Assembly: GCF_003205575.1 (NCBI RefSeq)
Contig: NZ_PYBW01000039.1
Location: forward strand, 1-48,951
DNA from: Streptomyces tateyamensis
Lineage (GTDB): Bacteria; Actinomycetota; Actinomycetes; Streptomycetales; Streptomycetaceae
Length of the DNA: 48,951 nucleotides
Reading direction: 5' to 3'
Shown: positions 30,314-37,938 of the stretch, one piece after another
Position numbering within the stretch: the first letter of the stretch is position 1
Layout of the letters: the number at the start of each line of letters is the position of its first letter
Notes under the pieces: model-generated
The model's database searches: none
Told to the model about the DNA's origin: nothing
Seen by the model: the letters and a program-made list of their open reading frames with translations, nothing else
Position numbers and translations under genes: made by a program

Positions 30314-31678
30314 ATGGAGGAGTTGACGCGCCGTCTGGCGGCCGGGCTGCCGGCCGGGGCGGTGGTGGTGGACCCGGACGTGACGGCGGCGTACCGCCAC
30401 GACATGGCGGGCTTCTGCGCGGCGGGCGACCCGGCCTGCCTGGTCTTCCCGCAGACCGTGGAGCAGGTGCAGCACGTGCTGCGCACCGCGAGCGAGCTGC
30501 GGGTGCCGGTGGTCCCGCAGGGGGCGCGGACCGGGCTGTCCGGCGGGGCGAACGCGGTGGCCGGGTGCGTGCTGCTGTCGCTGGTGAAGATGGACCGGAT
30601 CCTGGAGCTGGACCCGGTGAACCGGATCGCGGTGGTGGAGCCCGGGGTGGTCAACGCGGTGCTCTCCCGGGCGGCGGCCGAGCACGGGCTGGCCTACCCG
30701 CCGGACCCGTCCAGCTGGGAATCCTGCACCATCGGCGGCAACATCGGCACCGGGGCCGGCGGGCTGTGCTGCGTGAAGTACGGGGTGACCGCCGAGTACG
30801 TGCTGGGCCTGGACGTGGTGCTGGCCGACGGGCGGCTGTTGCGCACCGGTCGGCGCACCGCCAAGGGGGTGGCCGGCTACGACCTGACCCGGCTGTTCGT
30901 CGGCTCCGAGGGGACCCTGGGCGTGGTGGTGGGCGCGGTGCTGGCGCTGCGGCCCGCGCCCGCGCCGCAGCTGGTGCTGGCGGCGGAGTTCCCGAGCACG
31001 GCGGCGGCCTGCGCCGCGGTGAACGCGGTGACCACGGCGGGCTTCACACCCTCGCTGATGGAGCTGATGGACAGTGTGATGATCCGCGCCGTCAACCAGT
31101 TGGCCCGGATGGGGCTGCCGGAGGCCACCAAGGCCCTGCTGCTGGTGGCCTTCGACGGGCCCGAGCAGCGGGCCGAGCTGGCGCGGGTGGGGGAGCTGTG
31201 CCGGGCGGCGGGCGCCACCGAGGTGGTCCCGGCCGAGGACCAGGCCGAGTCGGACCTGCTGCTGCAGGCCCGCCGGCTGGCGCTGACCGCGATGGACACG
31301 CTGGGCACCACGATGGTGGACGACGTGGCGGTGCCCCGGTCCCGGATGGCCGAGATGCTGGACGGGGTGGCGGCGATCGGCGAGCGGTGCGGGCTGACCG
31401 TCGGGGTCTGCTGCCACGCCGGGGACGGCAACACCCACCCGATCGTGGCCTTCGACGCCGCCGACCCGGAGCAGGTGGTCCGGGCCCGGGAGTCCTTCGA
31501 GGCGATCATGGCGCTGGGGCTGGAGCTGGGCGGCACGATCACCGGGGAGCACGGGGTCGGGCTGCTGAAGCGGGAGTGGCTGGCGCGCGAGCTGGGGGAG
31601 ACCCAGCTGGAACTGCAAAAGCAGATGAAAGGATTGTTCGACCCGCTGGGAATCCTCAATCCCGGCAAGCTTTTCTAG
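30314..31678 (+). CDS. FAD-binding oxidase, GlcD/lactate-glycolate dehydrogenase type
   Basis: A 454-residue VAO-fold flavoprotein. The FAD-binding half shows VPQGARTGLSGGANA, SWESCTIGGNIGTGAGGL and GYDLTRLFVGSEGTLGVV. The C-terminal FAD-oxidase half has CHAGDGNTHPIVAFD and GTITGEHGVGLLKREWL, ending DPLGILNPGKLF. Such enzymes oxidise 2-hydroxy acids (glycolate, D-lactate or similar) and pass electrons to a quinone or partner subunit. ATG 30314 has GGAGG 7 bp upstream. It is a single gene right after the AICE scar; no GlcE/GlcF partner is adjacent, so the substrate is not determined. Confidence 0.9.
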   Translation: MEELTRRLAAGLPAGAVVVDPDVTAAYRHDMAGFCAAGDPACLVFPQTVEQVQHVLRTASELRVPVVPQGARTGLSGGANAVAGCVLLSLVKMDRILELDPVNRIAVVEPGVVNAVLSRAAAEHGLAYPPDPSSWESCTIGGNIGTGAGGLCCVKYGVTAEYVLGLDVVLADGRLLRTGRRTAKGVAGYDLTRLFVGSEGTLGVVVGAVLALRPAPAPQLVLAAEFPSTAAACAAVNAVTTAGFTPSLMELMDSVMIRAVNQLARMGLPEATKALLLVAFDGPEQRAELARVGELCRAAGATEVVPAEDQAESDLLLQARRLALTAMDTLGTTMVDDVAVPRSRMAEMLDGVAAIGERCGLTVGVCCHAGDGNTHPIVAFDAADPEQVVRARESFEAIMALGLELGGTITGEHGVGLLKREWLARELGETQLELQKQMKGLFDPLGILNPGKLF

Positions 31679-31958
31679 CCATTCCCCCGGGTGGCGCGGT
31701 GGGGTGGCGCGGCCCGGTGCAGTGAATTCCGCCGCGGGGCGGCGGGCCCGCTGGCCGAACTCCGACCTGTGGATATCGGTCGTTCCGGCCCCGGGGTTTA
31801 GCGCCTGGGCATCACGCGTTCGAGGTAATCGACGCTGCGGGTCTGGCGGACGGGCGGTCGGATGCGGAGTCTTGTTCTCGGCGTCGCAGCCCGCAGGGGT
31901 TCGTCTGGCCGCGAACTCCCGCACCAGTTATTCCACTTCCAGATTCTTGGGGGATTCC

Positions 31959-32297
31959 ATGGCTCGTATCCGTACCGCCCGCACTGCCCGCACGGTCGCC
32001 GCGCTGGCCGCCGTTCCGCTCGCCGCAGCCCTGCTGATCGGTGGCGCCGGCGCCGCCTTCGCGGACAACGGGGCCGGTGCCGGCGGCGGCTCGAACGCCT
32101 CGGTCGTCTCCAACCTCGGCTCCGGCAACATCTTCGGCTCGGTGGACGGCAACTCCAACTGGACCCAGCAGGTGGCCACCGGCAGCGGTGCCTCCAACCA
32201 GAACAACACCCTCGCCTCGAAGGACAACTCCGGGTTCATCTTCGCGGACCAGTCCAACAAGAACGTCGACATCTACTTCGCGCCCGTGATCAAGTAG
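31959..32297 (+). CDS. Small secreted Asn/Gly/Ser-rich protein, 112 aa
   Basis: A Sec signal peptide (ARTVAALAAVPLAAALLIGG, cleavage near AFA-DNG) is followed by about 75 residues rich in Asn, Ser and Gly (GSGNIFGSVDGNSNWTQQVA, GSGASNQNNTLASKDNSGF). It recalls rodlin-like or other small surface proteins of streptomycetes in size and composition, but no Cys pair or chaplin core is present, so it is not a chaplin. ATG 31959 has GGGGGA 5 bp upstream. It may have a role at the cell surface; this is inference. Confidence 0.75.
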   Translation: MARIRTARTARTVAALAAVPLAAALLIGGAGAAFADNGAGAGGGSNASVVSNLGSGNIFGSVDGNSNWTQQVATGSGASNQNNTLASKDNSGFIFADQSNKNVDIYFAPVIK

Positions 32298-32438
32298 CGG
32301 GCACCCGACAGGCCCGGGCGGCGGAAAGGGTCACCGCGCTCCGGATCCAGTGGGCGGCACTCCGGTGCCGCCCACTGGTGTTCCTGCCGGTGGTCCGCCT
32401 ACGGCGTCCGGGTGAGCTGACGGCGCGTCGAGCCGGCC

Positions 32439-33404
32439 GTGCCTCGGCGCACCCTGACGGCGGGTCAGGCTCGGAGGATGGTCCGCTACCTGCGTTCGAC
32501 GGCGATCTCGGCCTCCGCCCTGGTGCTGCTGCTGGCCACGGACGCGGCCGGCGGGGCGGGCCCCGCGCCGGTCATCGCGCCCGCCCCGGTGGCCGCGGTA
32601 CTGCCGGGCGCCGCGCCCGCCGCCGCACCACCGCCGCTGGTCCGGGCGCTGCCGCCGACCGTGCTGCCGGACCAGGGGCGGGCCAAGCTGGCCGCCGAGC
32701 CGCAGACGGTCTTCACCGGAAGCGGCTTCGACGCCTGCAGCGCACCCTCGCTGGACGCGATGCGGGCCTGGCGCGGCGCCTCGCCGTACGGGGCGATCGG
32801 GATCTACACCAGCGGCCGGCAGCGGGCCTGCGCCCAGACCCGGCTGACCCGCGACTGGGTCCGCCAGGTGCGGGCGCTGGGCTGGCGGCTGCTGCCCACC
32901 CACGTCGGGCGCCAGGCACCGTGCTTCGCCGGAGACCACAAGCCGGACCGGATCGACCCGGCGAAGGCGGTGCAGCAGGGCCGGGAGGAGGCGGCGGAGG
33001 CGGTACGCGCGGCCAGGGCGCTGGGGCTGGGGCCGGGCAGCCCGCTCTACCTGGACATCGAGGCGTACAAGCCGGGCGATCCCGGGTGCGCCAAGGCGGT
33101 GATCGACTTCACCGTGGGCTGGACCCAGGCGCTGCACGGGGCCGGGTACTTCGCCGGCTACTACTCCAGCCTGGACTCCGGCGTCGCCGACCTGGTCGCC
33201 GCCGCCCGGGCCGGCGCGGGCCCGCTGCCGGACGCCGTCTGGTACGCCCGCTGGGACGGCAAGCCGGCCACCGACGCCCTGCCCGCCACCCTGTGGACCG
33301 AGCACCGCCGCGCCCACCAGCACGTCGGCGACCGCCAGGAGAAGTACGCCGGCCTCCAACTGACCATCGACGCCGACCAGCTCGACACCCTGGTGGCGCG
33401 GTAG
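32439..33404 (+). CDS. Secreted DUF1906 (glycoside-hydrolase-like, Rv2525c type) protein
   Basis: A 321-residue protein with a signal sequence (RSTAISASALVLLLATDAAG), a Pro/Ala linker, then the DUF1906 TIM-barrel-like domain: TGSGFDACSAPSLDAMRAW, GAIGIYTSGRQRAC, the acidic strand SPLYLDIEAYKPGD, and GAGYFAGYYSSLDSG. Relatives are predicted cell-wall glycan hydrolases. The GTG at 32439 is used, but ATG 32478 (MVRYLRS) gives a more usual signal peptide and follows GGAGG without spacing. It should be exported. Confidence 0.85.
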   Translation: MPRRTLTAGQARRMVRYLRSTAISASALVLLLATDAAGGAGPAPVIAPAPVAAVLPGAAPAAAPPPLVRALPPTVLPDQGRAKLAAEPQTVFTGSGFDACSAPSLDAMRAWRGASPYGAIGIYTSGRQRACAQTRLTRDWVRQVRALGWRLLPTHVGRQAPCFAGDHKPDRIDPAKAVQQGREEAAEAVRAARALGLGPGSPLYLDIEAYKPGDPGCAKAVIDFTVGWTQALHGAGYFAGYYSSLDSGVADLVAAARAGAGPLPDAVWYARWDGKPATDALPATLWTEHRRAHQHVGDRQEKYAGLQLTIDADQLDTLVAR

Positions 33405-33572
33405 GCCCCGGTGCGGCGGTCGAGCGGCCCGGTTGAGCTACTCGTCTCATTTCCGCGACGACCTGCTGACACCGACGGCCCACCCGGTCCAGAATCGGCA
33501 CCGCGCCGGGTGCTACCCGCAGGTAGCAACTCGGCCGCGCAGGCAGGAAAGCCCGGTCAAGGAGGACCTCGC

Positions 33573-35270
33573 GTGTTCAGCACCATGCAGGACGTACCGC
33601 TCACCGTCGCCCGGATCCTGGAGCACGGAGCGAGCTTCCACGGCCGGGCGACCGTGACCACCTGGGACGGCGAGGGTCCCCGGGTCCGCACCTTCGCCGA
33701 GGTCGGCGCCCGCGCCGCACAGCTGGCCCACGCGCTCCGCGACGAGCTGGGCGTCACCCCCGACCGGCTGGTCGGCACCCTGATGTGGAACAACGCCGAC
33801 CACCTGGAGGCCTACCTGGCCGTCCCGTCGATGGGCTCGGTGCTGCACACCCTCAACCTGCGGCTGCCCGCCGCCCAACTGGCCTTCATCGTCAACCACG
33901 CGGCCGACCACGCGATCGTGGTCTCCGGCAGCGTGCTGCCGCTGCTGGCCGGAGTGCTGGACCAGCTCGCGCCCACCCTCAGGCACATCGTGGTCTCCGG
34001 CCCGGGCGACCTGTCGCTGCTGGCCGGCTTCGCGGGCGGGGTGCACGAGTACGAGGCGCTGATCGCCGGCCGGCCCACCGAGTACCCGTGGCAGGACGAG
34101 CTCGACGAGCGCAGCCCCGCGATGATCTGCTACACCTCCGGGACCACCGGCGACCCCAAGGGCGTGGTCTACAGCCACCGCTCGATCTACCTGCACTGCC
34201 TGCAGGTCAACTCGGCCGCCACCTTCGGCCTGACCCAGCAGGACACCGCGCTGCCGGTGGTGCCGATGTTCCACGTCGGCGCCTGGGGCATCCCGCACGC
34301 CGCCTTCATGTCGGGCGCCAACCTGCTGATGCCGGACCGGTTCCTGCAGCCGCAGCCGCTGGCCGCGATGATCGAGCGGGTCCGACCCACCGTCAGCGCC
34401 GCCGTGCCGACCATCTGGAACGGCCTGCTGGACGAGCTGGACCACCCGACCGGCCGCGAGCAGGCCTACGACGTCTCCTCGCTGCGCCAGGTGGTGATCG
34501 GCGGCTCGGCCTGTCCGCCCGCCCTGATGCGCGCCTTCCAGGAGCGGCACGGCATCCGGGTGGTGCACGCCTGGGGGATGACCGAGACCTCCCCGCTGGG
34601 CACCTTCGGCCTGCCGCCGGCCGGGCTGGACGAGGAGCGCGAGTGGGAGTACCGGGCGATGCAGGGCGTCTTCCCGGCCTCGGTGCAGGCCCGCCTGAGC
34701 GGCCCGAACGGCGAGCGGATGCCGCACGACGGGGTGGCCGCCGGCGAGCTGGAGGTGCGCGGCCCGTGGATCGCCGGCGCCTACTACGGCGGCGCGGGCC
34801 AGGAGCCGGAGCGCCCCGAGGACAAGTTCACCGAGGACGGCTGGCTGCGCACCGGCGACGTCGGCACCATCACCCCCGACGGCTTCCTGACCCTGACCGA
34901 CCGGGCCAAGGACGTGATCAAGTCCGGCGGCGAGTGGATCTCCTCGGTGGAGCTGGAGAACCACCTGATGGCCCATCCGGAGGTGGCCGAGGCCGCGGTG
35001 GTCGCGGTGCCGGACGAGAAGTGGGGCGAGCGACCGCTGGCCACAGTGGTGCTGCGCCCGGGAGCCGCCGTCGACCTGCGCGGCCTGCGCGCCTTCCTGG
35101 CCGGGCGGGTGGCCGCCTGGCAGCTCCCCGAGCGCTGGGCGCTGATCCCCGCGGTGCCGAAGACCAGCGTGGGCAAGTTCGACAAGAAGGTGATTCGTGA
35201 ATGGCATAAGTCTGGCAAGCTGACCGTCATTTGGGAAGACGGCAAGGCCAGCAAGGGTGAGCAGGGCTGA
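33573..35270 (+). CDS. Long-chain fatty-acid-CoA ligase with element-derived C-terminus
   Basis: A 565-residue ANL-superfamily enzyme that activates a fatty acid with ATP and joins it to CoA. Motifs: CYTSGTTGDPKGVVYSH (P-loop), HAWGMTETSPLG, GWLRTGDVG, KDVIKSGGEWISSVELE, and the catalytic Lys in VPKTSVGKFDKK. GTG 33573 has AAGGAGG about 8 bp upstream. After KKVI the sequence departs from the family and is AT-richer (REWHKSGKLTVIWEDG...). The native tail, RADYTADQLEVIVLGKE, lies at 37819-37870, beyond the inserted element. Catalytic residues are upstream of the junction, so function is probably kept. Confidence 0.92.
   Translation: MFSTMQDVPLTVARILEHGASFHGRATVTTWDGEGPRVRTFAEVGARAAQLAHALRDELGVTPDRLVGTLMWNNADHLEAYLAVPSMGSVLHTLNLRLPAAQLAFIVNHAADHAIVVSGSVLPLLAGVLDQLAPTLRHIVVSGPGDLSLLAGFAGGVHEYEALIAGRPTEYPWQDELDERSPAMICYTSGTTGDPKGVVYSHRSIYLHCLQVNSAATFGLTQQDTALPVVPMFHVGAWGIPHAAFMSGANLLMPDRFLQPQPLAAMIERVRPTVSAAVPTIWNGLLDELDHPTGREQAYDVSSLRQVVIGGSACPPALMRAFQERHGIRVVHAWGMTETSPLGTFGLPPAGLDEEREWEYRAMQGVFPASVQARLSGPNGERMPHDGVAAGELEVRGPWIAGAYYGGAGQEPERPEDKFTEDGWLRTGDVGTITPDGFLTLTDRAKDVIKSGGEWISSVELENHLMAHPEVAEAAVVAVPDEKWGERPLATVVLRPGAAVDLRGLRAFLAGRVAAWQLPERWALIPAVPKTSVGKFDKKVIREWHKSGKLTVIWEDGKASKGEQG
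35184..35194 (+). repeat. Left junction of the serine-recombinase element (11-bp core)
   Basis: AAGAAGGTGAT, also at 37808-37818, encodes KKVI of the ligase. It marks the left crossover. Confidence 0.8.
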
Positions 35271-35300
35271 GAGAGTCCTCACAGCGCCTTGAGTCCTACG

Positions 35301-35322
35301 GCCCCGCCCTCCAGGGCGGGGC
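35301..35322. terminator. Terminator between ligase and PPC gene
   Basis: GCCCCGCCCT (35301-35310), loop CC, AGGGCGGGGC (35313-35322), then TTTCGGCTT. It lies inside the element and serves the converging ligase and PPC genes. Confidence 0.85.
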
Positions 35323-35332
35323 TTTCGGCTTC

Positions 35333-35665
35333 TCAGAGCTGCTGGAGGTACACGTGAAGGCTGTACGGTCCGCCGACCTCCGCTGCGTCCAGGTGGCCCG
35401 CCACGGCCTGCCCGCCCTCCAGGCCGCATGTCACGTGGATGTTCACCACGCCGTCCCGGATCTCACCGTTCCCTGCGACCTCCGCCAGACGGCCAGAGGT
35501 GCGAACCGCTTCCCTGGGGTTGTCGGCCTTCATGTTGGCGACCGTGAACGACCGTGCTGCGCCCACGACTGAGACGACGGCCGCGTTCGTGATGCCACGC
35601 TCCTTCGCGATGGTCGCCAGCGCCTCTATCGCGTCGCCCTTGTCGCCCAGGATGATCAGTTCCAC
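35333..35665 (-). CDS. PPC-domain (DUF296) protein
   Basis: A 110-residue single-domain protein: MELIILGDKGDAIEALATIA, GITNAAVVSVVGAARSFTVA, the strand VNIHVTCGLEGGQAVAGHLD, and the end GPYSLHVYLQQL. This is the plants-and-prokaryotes-conserved (PPC/DUF296) fold, which forms trimers and in bacteria has no AT-hook. GTG 35665 has GGAGAG 7 bp upstream and overlaps the previous gene by 10 bp. The role is unknown; within a recombinase element it could act as a small regulator or directionality factor. Confidence 0.82.
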   Translation of the reverse strand: MELIILGDKGDAIEALATIAKERGITNAAVVSVVGAARSFTVANMKADNPREAVRTSGRLAEVAGNGEIRDGVVNIHVTCGLEGGQAVAGHLDAAEVGGPYSLHVYLQQL

Positions 35666-35994
35666 GGTCGCTCTCCGTTCAGCCCCAACCCAATGGCCCG
35701 CAGGTTCTCCCTGCTGGACTCCGTACGCAGAGCCCCCACAAGAAGGGCCCTGGCGGCCCCTGAGCCGCCCTCCACAGCCTCTCCCAGGAACACCGCCGCA
35801 CACCAGCGGTTCGAGACGTCATGGGGGTCGTGGAGCAGTTGGCCGAGACTGCGGACTTCGGCTGCCGGGGCAGCACGTGCCGTGTAGCGCGAAGCGTCGG
35901 GCCAGGACAGCTTGAAAGCCCGTCGGGTGAAGCAGCGCATGCAGCGCTGTCGGGTCTCGTCATCACGGCTCATGGACTGCTCGTCCCTAGGCAT
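35656..35994 (-). CDS. Small Cys-containing protein of the serine-recombinase element, 112 aa
   Basis: It contains QRCMRCFTRRAFKLSWPDAS near the start (CxxC) and a helical C-terminal half (NRWCAAVFLGEAVEGGSGAA). No named domain recognised. ATG 35994 is used; ATG 35973 (MSRDDETR) is an equal alternative. It overlaps the PPC start, so the two are coupled. It may be the partner or regulator of the recombinase. Confidence 0.65.
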   Translation of the reverse strand: MPRDEQSMSRDDETRQRCMRCFTRRAFKLSWPDASRYTARAAPAAEVRSLGQLLHDPHDVSNRWCAAVFLGEAVEGGSGAARALLVGALRTESSRENLRAIGLGLNGERPWN

Positions 35995-36299
35995 TCACCC
36001 TGGGCGGGCCTCACGGCACGCTCTATGGACCGCTACAGGTATTCCTGTCGGTCGTTGTCAGCCAGCCTGCCGACGAAGCAGGCCTGCGGTTGCTGCAAGC
36101 GCACCGCGTCCACGGCCGCAAGCGGTTTGCGGGCCCTACGCCCCACCAGTCCGAGCGCGTGGCGGTGCCGCTTGAGCAGCTGCGCCGTGCGCCGAAGCGT
36201 GACGAGCAATGGGCTGCTGATCTGTTCCGGATTTACGGGTACAGTGCAAAGCCGAAGGGCCACCCTGCGTAGGGTAGCCCTTCGGAGGTGTCAATAGCT
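35995..36299. other. Gap between recombinase and small Cys gene
   Basis: It holds the hairpin listed at 36252-36285. Frames exist on both strands (minus 36033-36263 from a GTG, 76 codons; plus 36090-36272 from a TTG), but each uses part of the hairpin and lacks an RBS, so I call neither. Confidence 0.4.
36252..36285. terminator. Terminator of the serine recombinase
   Basis: CCGAAGGGC...ACCCT, loop GCGT, AGGGT...GCCCTTCGG: a 14-bp stem with one mismatch, 15 bp beyond the recombinase stop. Confidence 0.8.
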
Positions 36300-37730
36300 T
36301 TATGCCCAGACTATTTCCAGAAGCTCAGGGTTGAACTTCCTAGCACCTTTGCCGACGGGATGGACAATCACGGCCTTGACGTGCTTCATGATGACCGCCT
36401 TCTGGCGTTCAATGGGCAGCCTCTCGAAGTCGTCGGACAGATTGACGGTATCCTGGGCCCGCGCCTTCTCCACCACGAACCAATTCCGGTCCCGCTTGAG
36501 CTGCTCCTGCTCCTTTTCGAGAGGCTCAAGCAGGGCGATCAGGGTTGAGGCTGTGATCTTGTTGCTTCGCCTGGCTTCCAGATACTCGGCTTTCTCTGCC
36601 TCGATCTCGGCCAGGCGGGCCTCACCCGGAAAGGTTTCCGGCATCTCCGCATGAGGTGCGGCCAGCAACGCTGCCTGTGCATCATGCACCAGCGTGGTGA
36701 TCCACGAATCCAGCGCTTCGCCCTGGCGACTCACCTTGCCGCAACCGCCCTCCGATTTGGTCGGACAGGCGTAGGAGAAGGCGCTTCTCTTGCTGCCAGG
36801 GATGTAGTCGGACCTCCGCTTCGGGACCATCCGTGTTCCGCACTCGGCGCAGCGCACCACACCAGTCAGCAAGTAGCGGTAGCCATTGGTGTTCCCCTCG
36901 TTTCGGAATTTCTCACTGCGCTCCGCGAGGACCTCACGTACTGCGCTCACGCGCTCCGGCGTGGTGATGGAGGCCCACTCGGCAATGACGGGGTTACCGT
37001 CCTTCCCGTAGTGGATTTCGCCCTTCACCGCCCGGTAGCCGCAGAGGCGCCAGTTGGTCAGGATCGCCTTCACGGCGGTCCGGGAGATGGGCTTGACGCT
37101 CTCCCGTGCTGTCTTCACCCCCAGGGCCTGCCAGCTCCTTGTGATGGTGGAGAGCCGCGTTCCCGCCAACAGGTCGTCATGAGCCTTGAGGATCAGTTCT
37201 GCCTCGTCCTGCTTCACAGTCACCCGGTCGTCGTTCCAGCCGAACGCCCGGTGGCTCCCACCGTTCTTGCCCGCGTCGGCAAGCTCCCGGTGCTTGCGTG
37301 CGATACGCCGAGAGGCGTCCGCTGATGCCTTGTTGGCCATCGTGACCATGACCCGGGCCATCGTCCGGCCGTCGGTGGTGGACAGGTCGTAGTCCTGCGT
37401 GACGGTCCCGAAGACAAGCTTCGGGTTGTCCTCGAAGATGCCGATCAGGCGCTCAAGGTCCATCGGCTGACGCATCAGTCGGTCAAGGTCGTAGGCGACC
37501 ACACCGTCAAGCGCACCGGACTTCAGATCGATCAACAGCCGCTCGAACTCAGGCCGAGTGACGTTCTTCTTGTAGGCCGACACGTCGTTGTCGATGTAGT
37601 CGCGGACGATCTCCCAGCCGACACGGGCGGCCGCGTAGTACGTGTAGTCCTCGCGCTGGCGGTCAACCCCCAGCTCGTCGCCGTCCTTGTCCAGGCTGAT
37701 CCGGGCGTACCCGCCGATCCGCTTCGTCAC
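36300..37730 (-). CDS. Large serine recombinase (site-specific integrase)
   Basis: A 476-residue resolvase/invertase-type integrase. The N-terminal catalytic domain begins RIGGYARISLDKDG with the nucleophile Ser in ARIS, then LGVDRQRED, DVSAYKKNVTRPEFERLL and GVVAYDLDRLMRQPMDLE. A Recombinase domain follows (GWNDDRVTVKQDEAELI, ILTNWRLCGYRAVKGE), then the zinc ribbon (VRCAECGTRMVPKR, CPTKSEGGCGKV) and a coiled coil (EIEAEKAEYLEARR). GTG 37730 is 78 bp from the right junction, the usual attP position. It very likely mediated insertion into the ligase gene. Confidence 0.93.
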   Translation of the reverse strand: MTKRIGGYARISLDKDGDELGVDRQREDYTYYAAARVGWEIVRDYIDNDVSAYKKNVTRPEFERLLIDLKSGALDGVVAYDLDRLMRQPMDLERLIGIFEDNPKLVFGTVTQDYDLSTTDGRTMARVMVTMANKASADASRRIARKHRELADAGKNGGSHRAFGWNDDRVTVKQDEAELILKAHDDLLAGTRLSTITRSWQALGVKTARESVKPISRTAVKAILTNWRLCGYRAVKGEIHYGKDGNPVIAEWASITTPERVSAVREVLAERSEKFRNEGNTNGYRYLLTGVVRCAECGTRMVPKRRSDYIPGSKRSAFSYACPTKSEGGCGKVSRQGEALDSWITTLVHDAQAALLAAPHAEMPETFPGEARLAEIEAEKAEYLEARRSNKITASTLIALLEPLEKEQEQLKRDRNWFVVEKARAQDTVNLSDDFERLPIERQKAVIMKHVKAVIVHPVGKGARKFNPELLEIVWA

Positions 37731-37807
37731 CGTCGCGGCCCTCCCCTGATCCGTGCGCGTTCCACTCCGCAGAGTAGCCGAACCTCGGTGGATCATGACA
37801 CTCCTTG

Positions 37808-37818
37808 AAGAAGGTGAT
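37808..37818 (+). repeat. Right junction of the serine-recombinase element (11-bp core)
   Basis: AAGAAGGTGAT, identical to 35184-35194; the host ligase frame continues directly to the right. Confidence 0.8.
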
Positions 37819-37873
37819 CCGCGCCGACTACACGGCGGACCAGCTCGAGGTGATCGTCCTCGGCAAGGAGTGA
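37808..37873 (+). pseudogene. Displaced native 3' end of the acyl-CoA ligase gene
   Basis: In frame it reads KKVIRADYTADQLEVIVLGKE then TGA. It is a typical fatty-acid-CoA ligase tail, following the KKVIR that also occurs at the left junction. It has no start or promoter of its own. Confidence 0.85.
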
Positions 37874-37913
37874 TCAGGTGACCGCCTTCGGCAAGGAGTG
37901 ATCCGGCGGCGGA

Positions 37914-37938
37914 GCCGCCCACCTCACTGGTGGGCGGC
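37914..37938 (-). terminator. Hairpin spanning the stop of the PAS/kinase-like gene
   Basis: GCCGCCCACC (37914-37923) pairs with GGTGGGCGGC (37929-37938); the gene's stop codon lies in the loop. It can also stop transcripts from the ligase side. Confidence 0.65.

Larger units (their letters stand above)
35184..37818. mobile_element. Minimal serine-recombinase element inside the acyl-CoA ligase gene
   Basis: About 2.6 kb between two copies of AAGAAGGTGAT. It carries a large serine recombinase beside the right junction, a small Cys protein and a PPC-domain protein. Right after the right junction the host frame resumes as the ligase C-terminus and stop, which shows that the target was an intact ligase gene. 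Confidence 0.85.

Noticed and set aside
31959..32297. Chaplin or rodlin
   Set aside because: No chaplin Cys pair or recognisable rodlin core; only size, secretion and Asn richness are shared.
36033..36272. Small genes on either strand between the recombinase and the Cys gene
   Set aside because: Both candidate frames use the terminator hairpin as coding sequence and lack ribosome binding sites.
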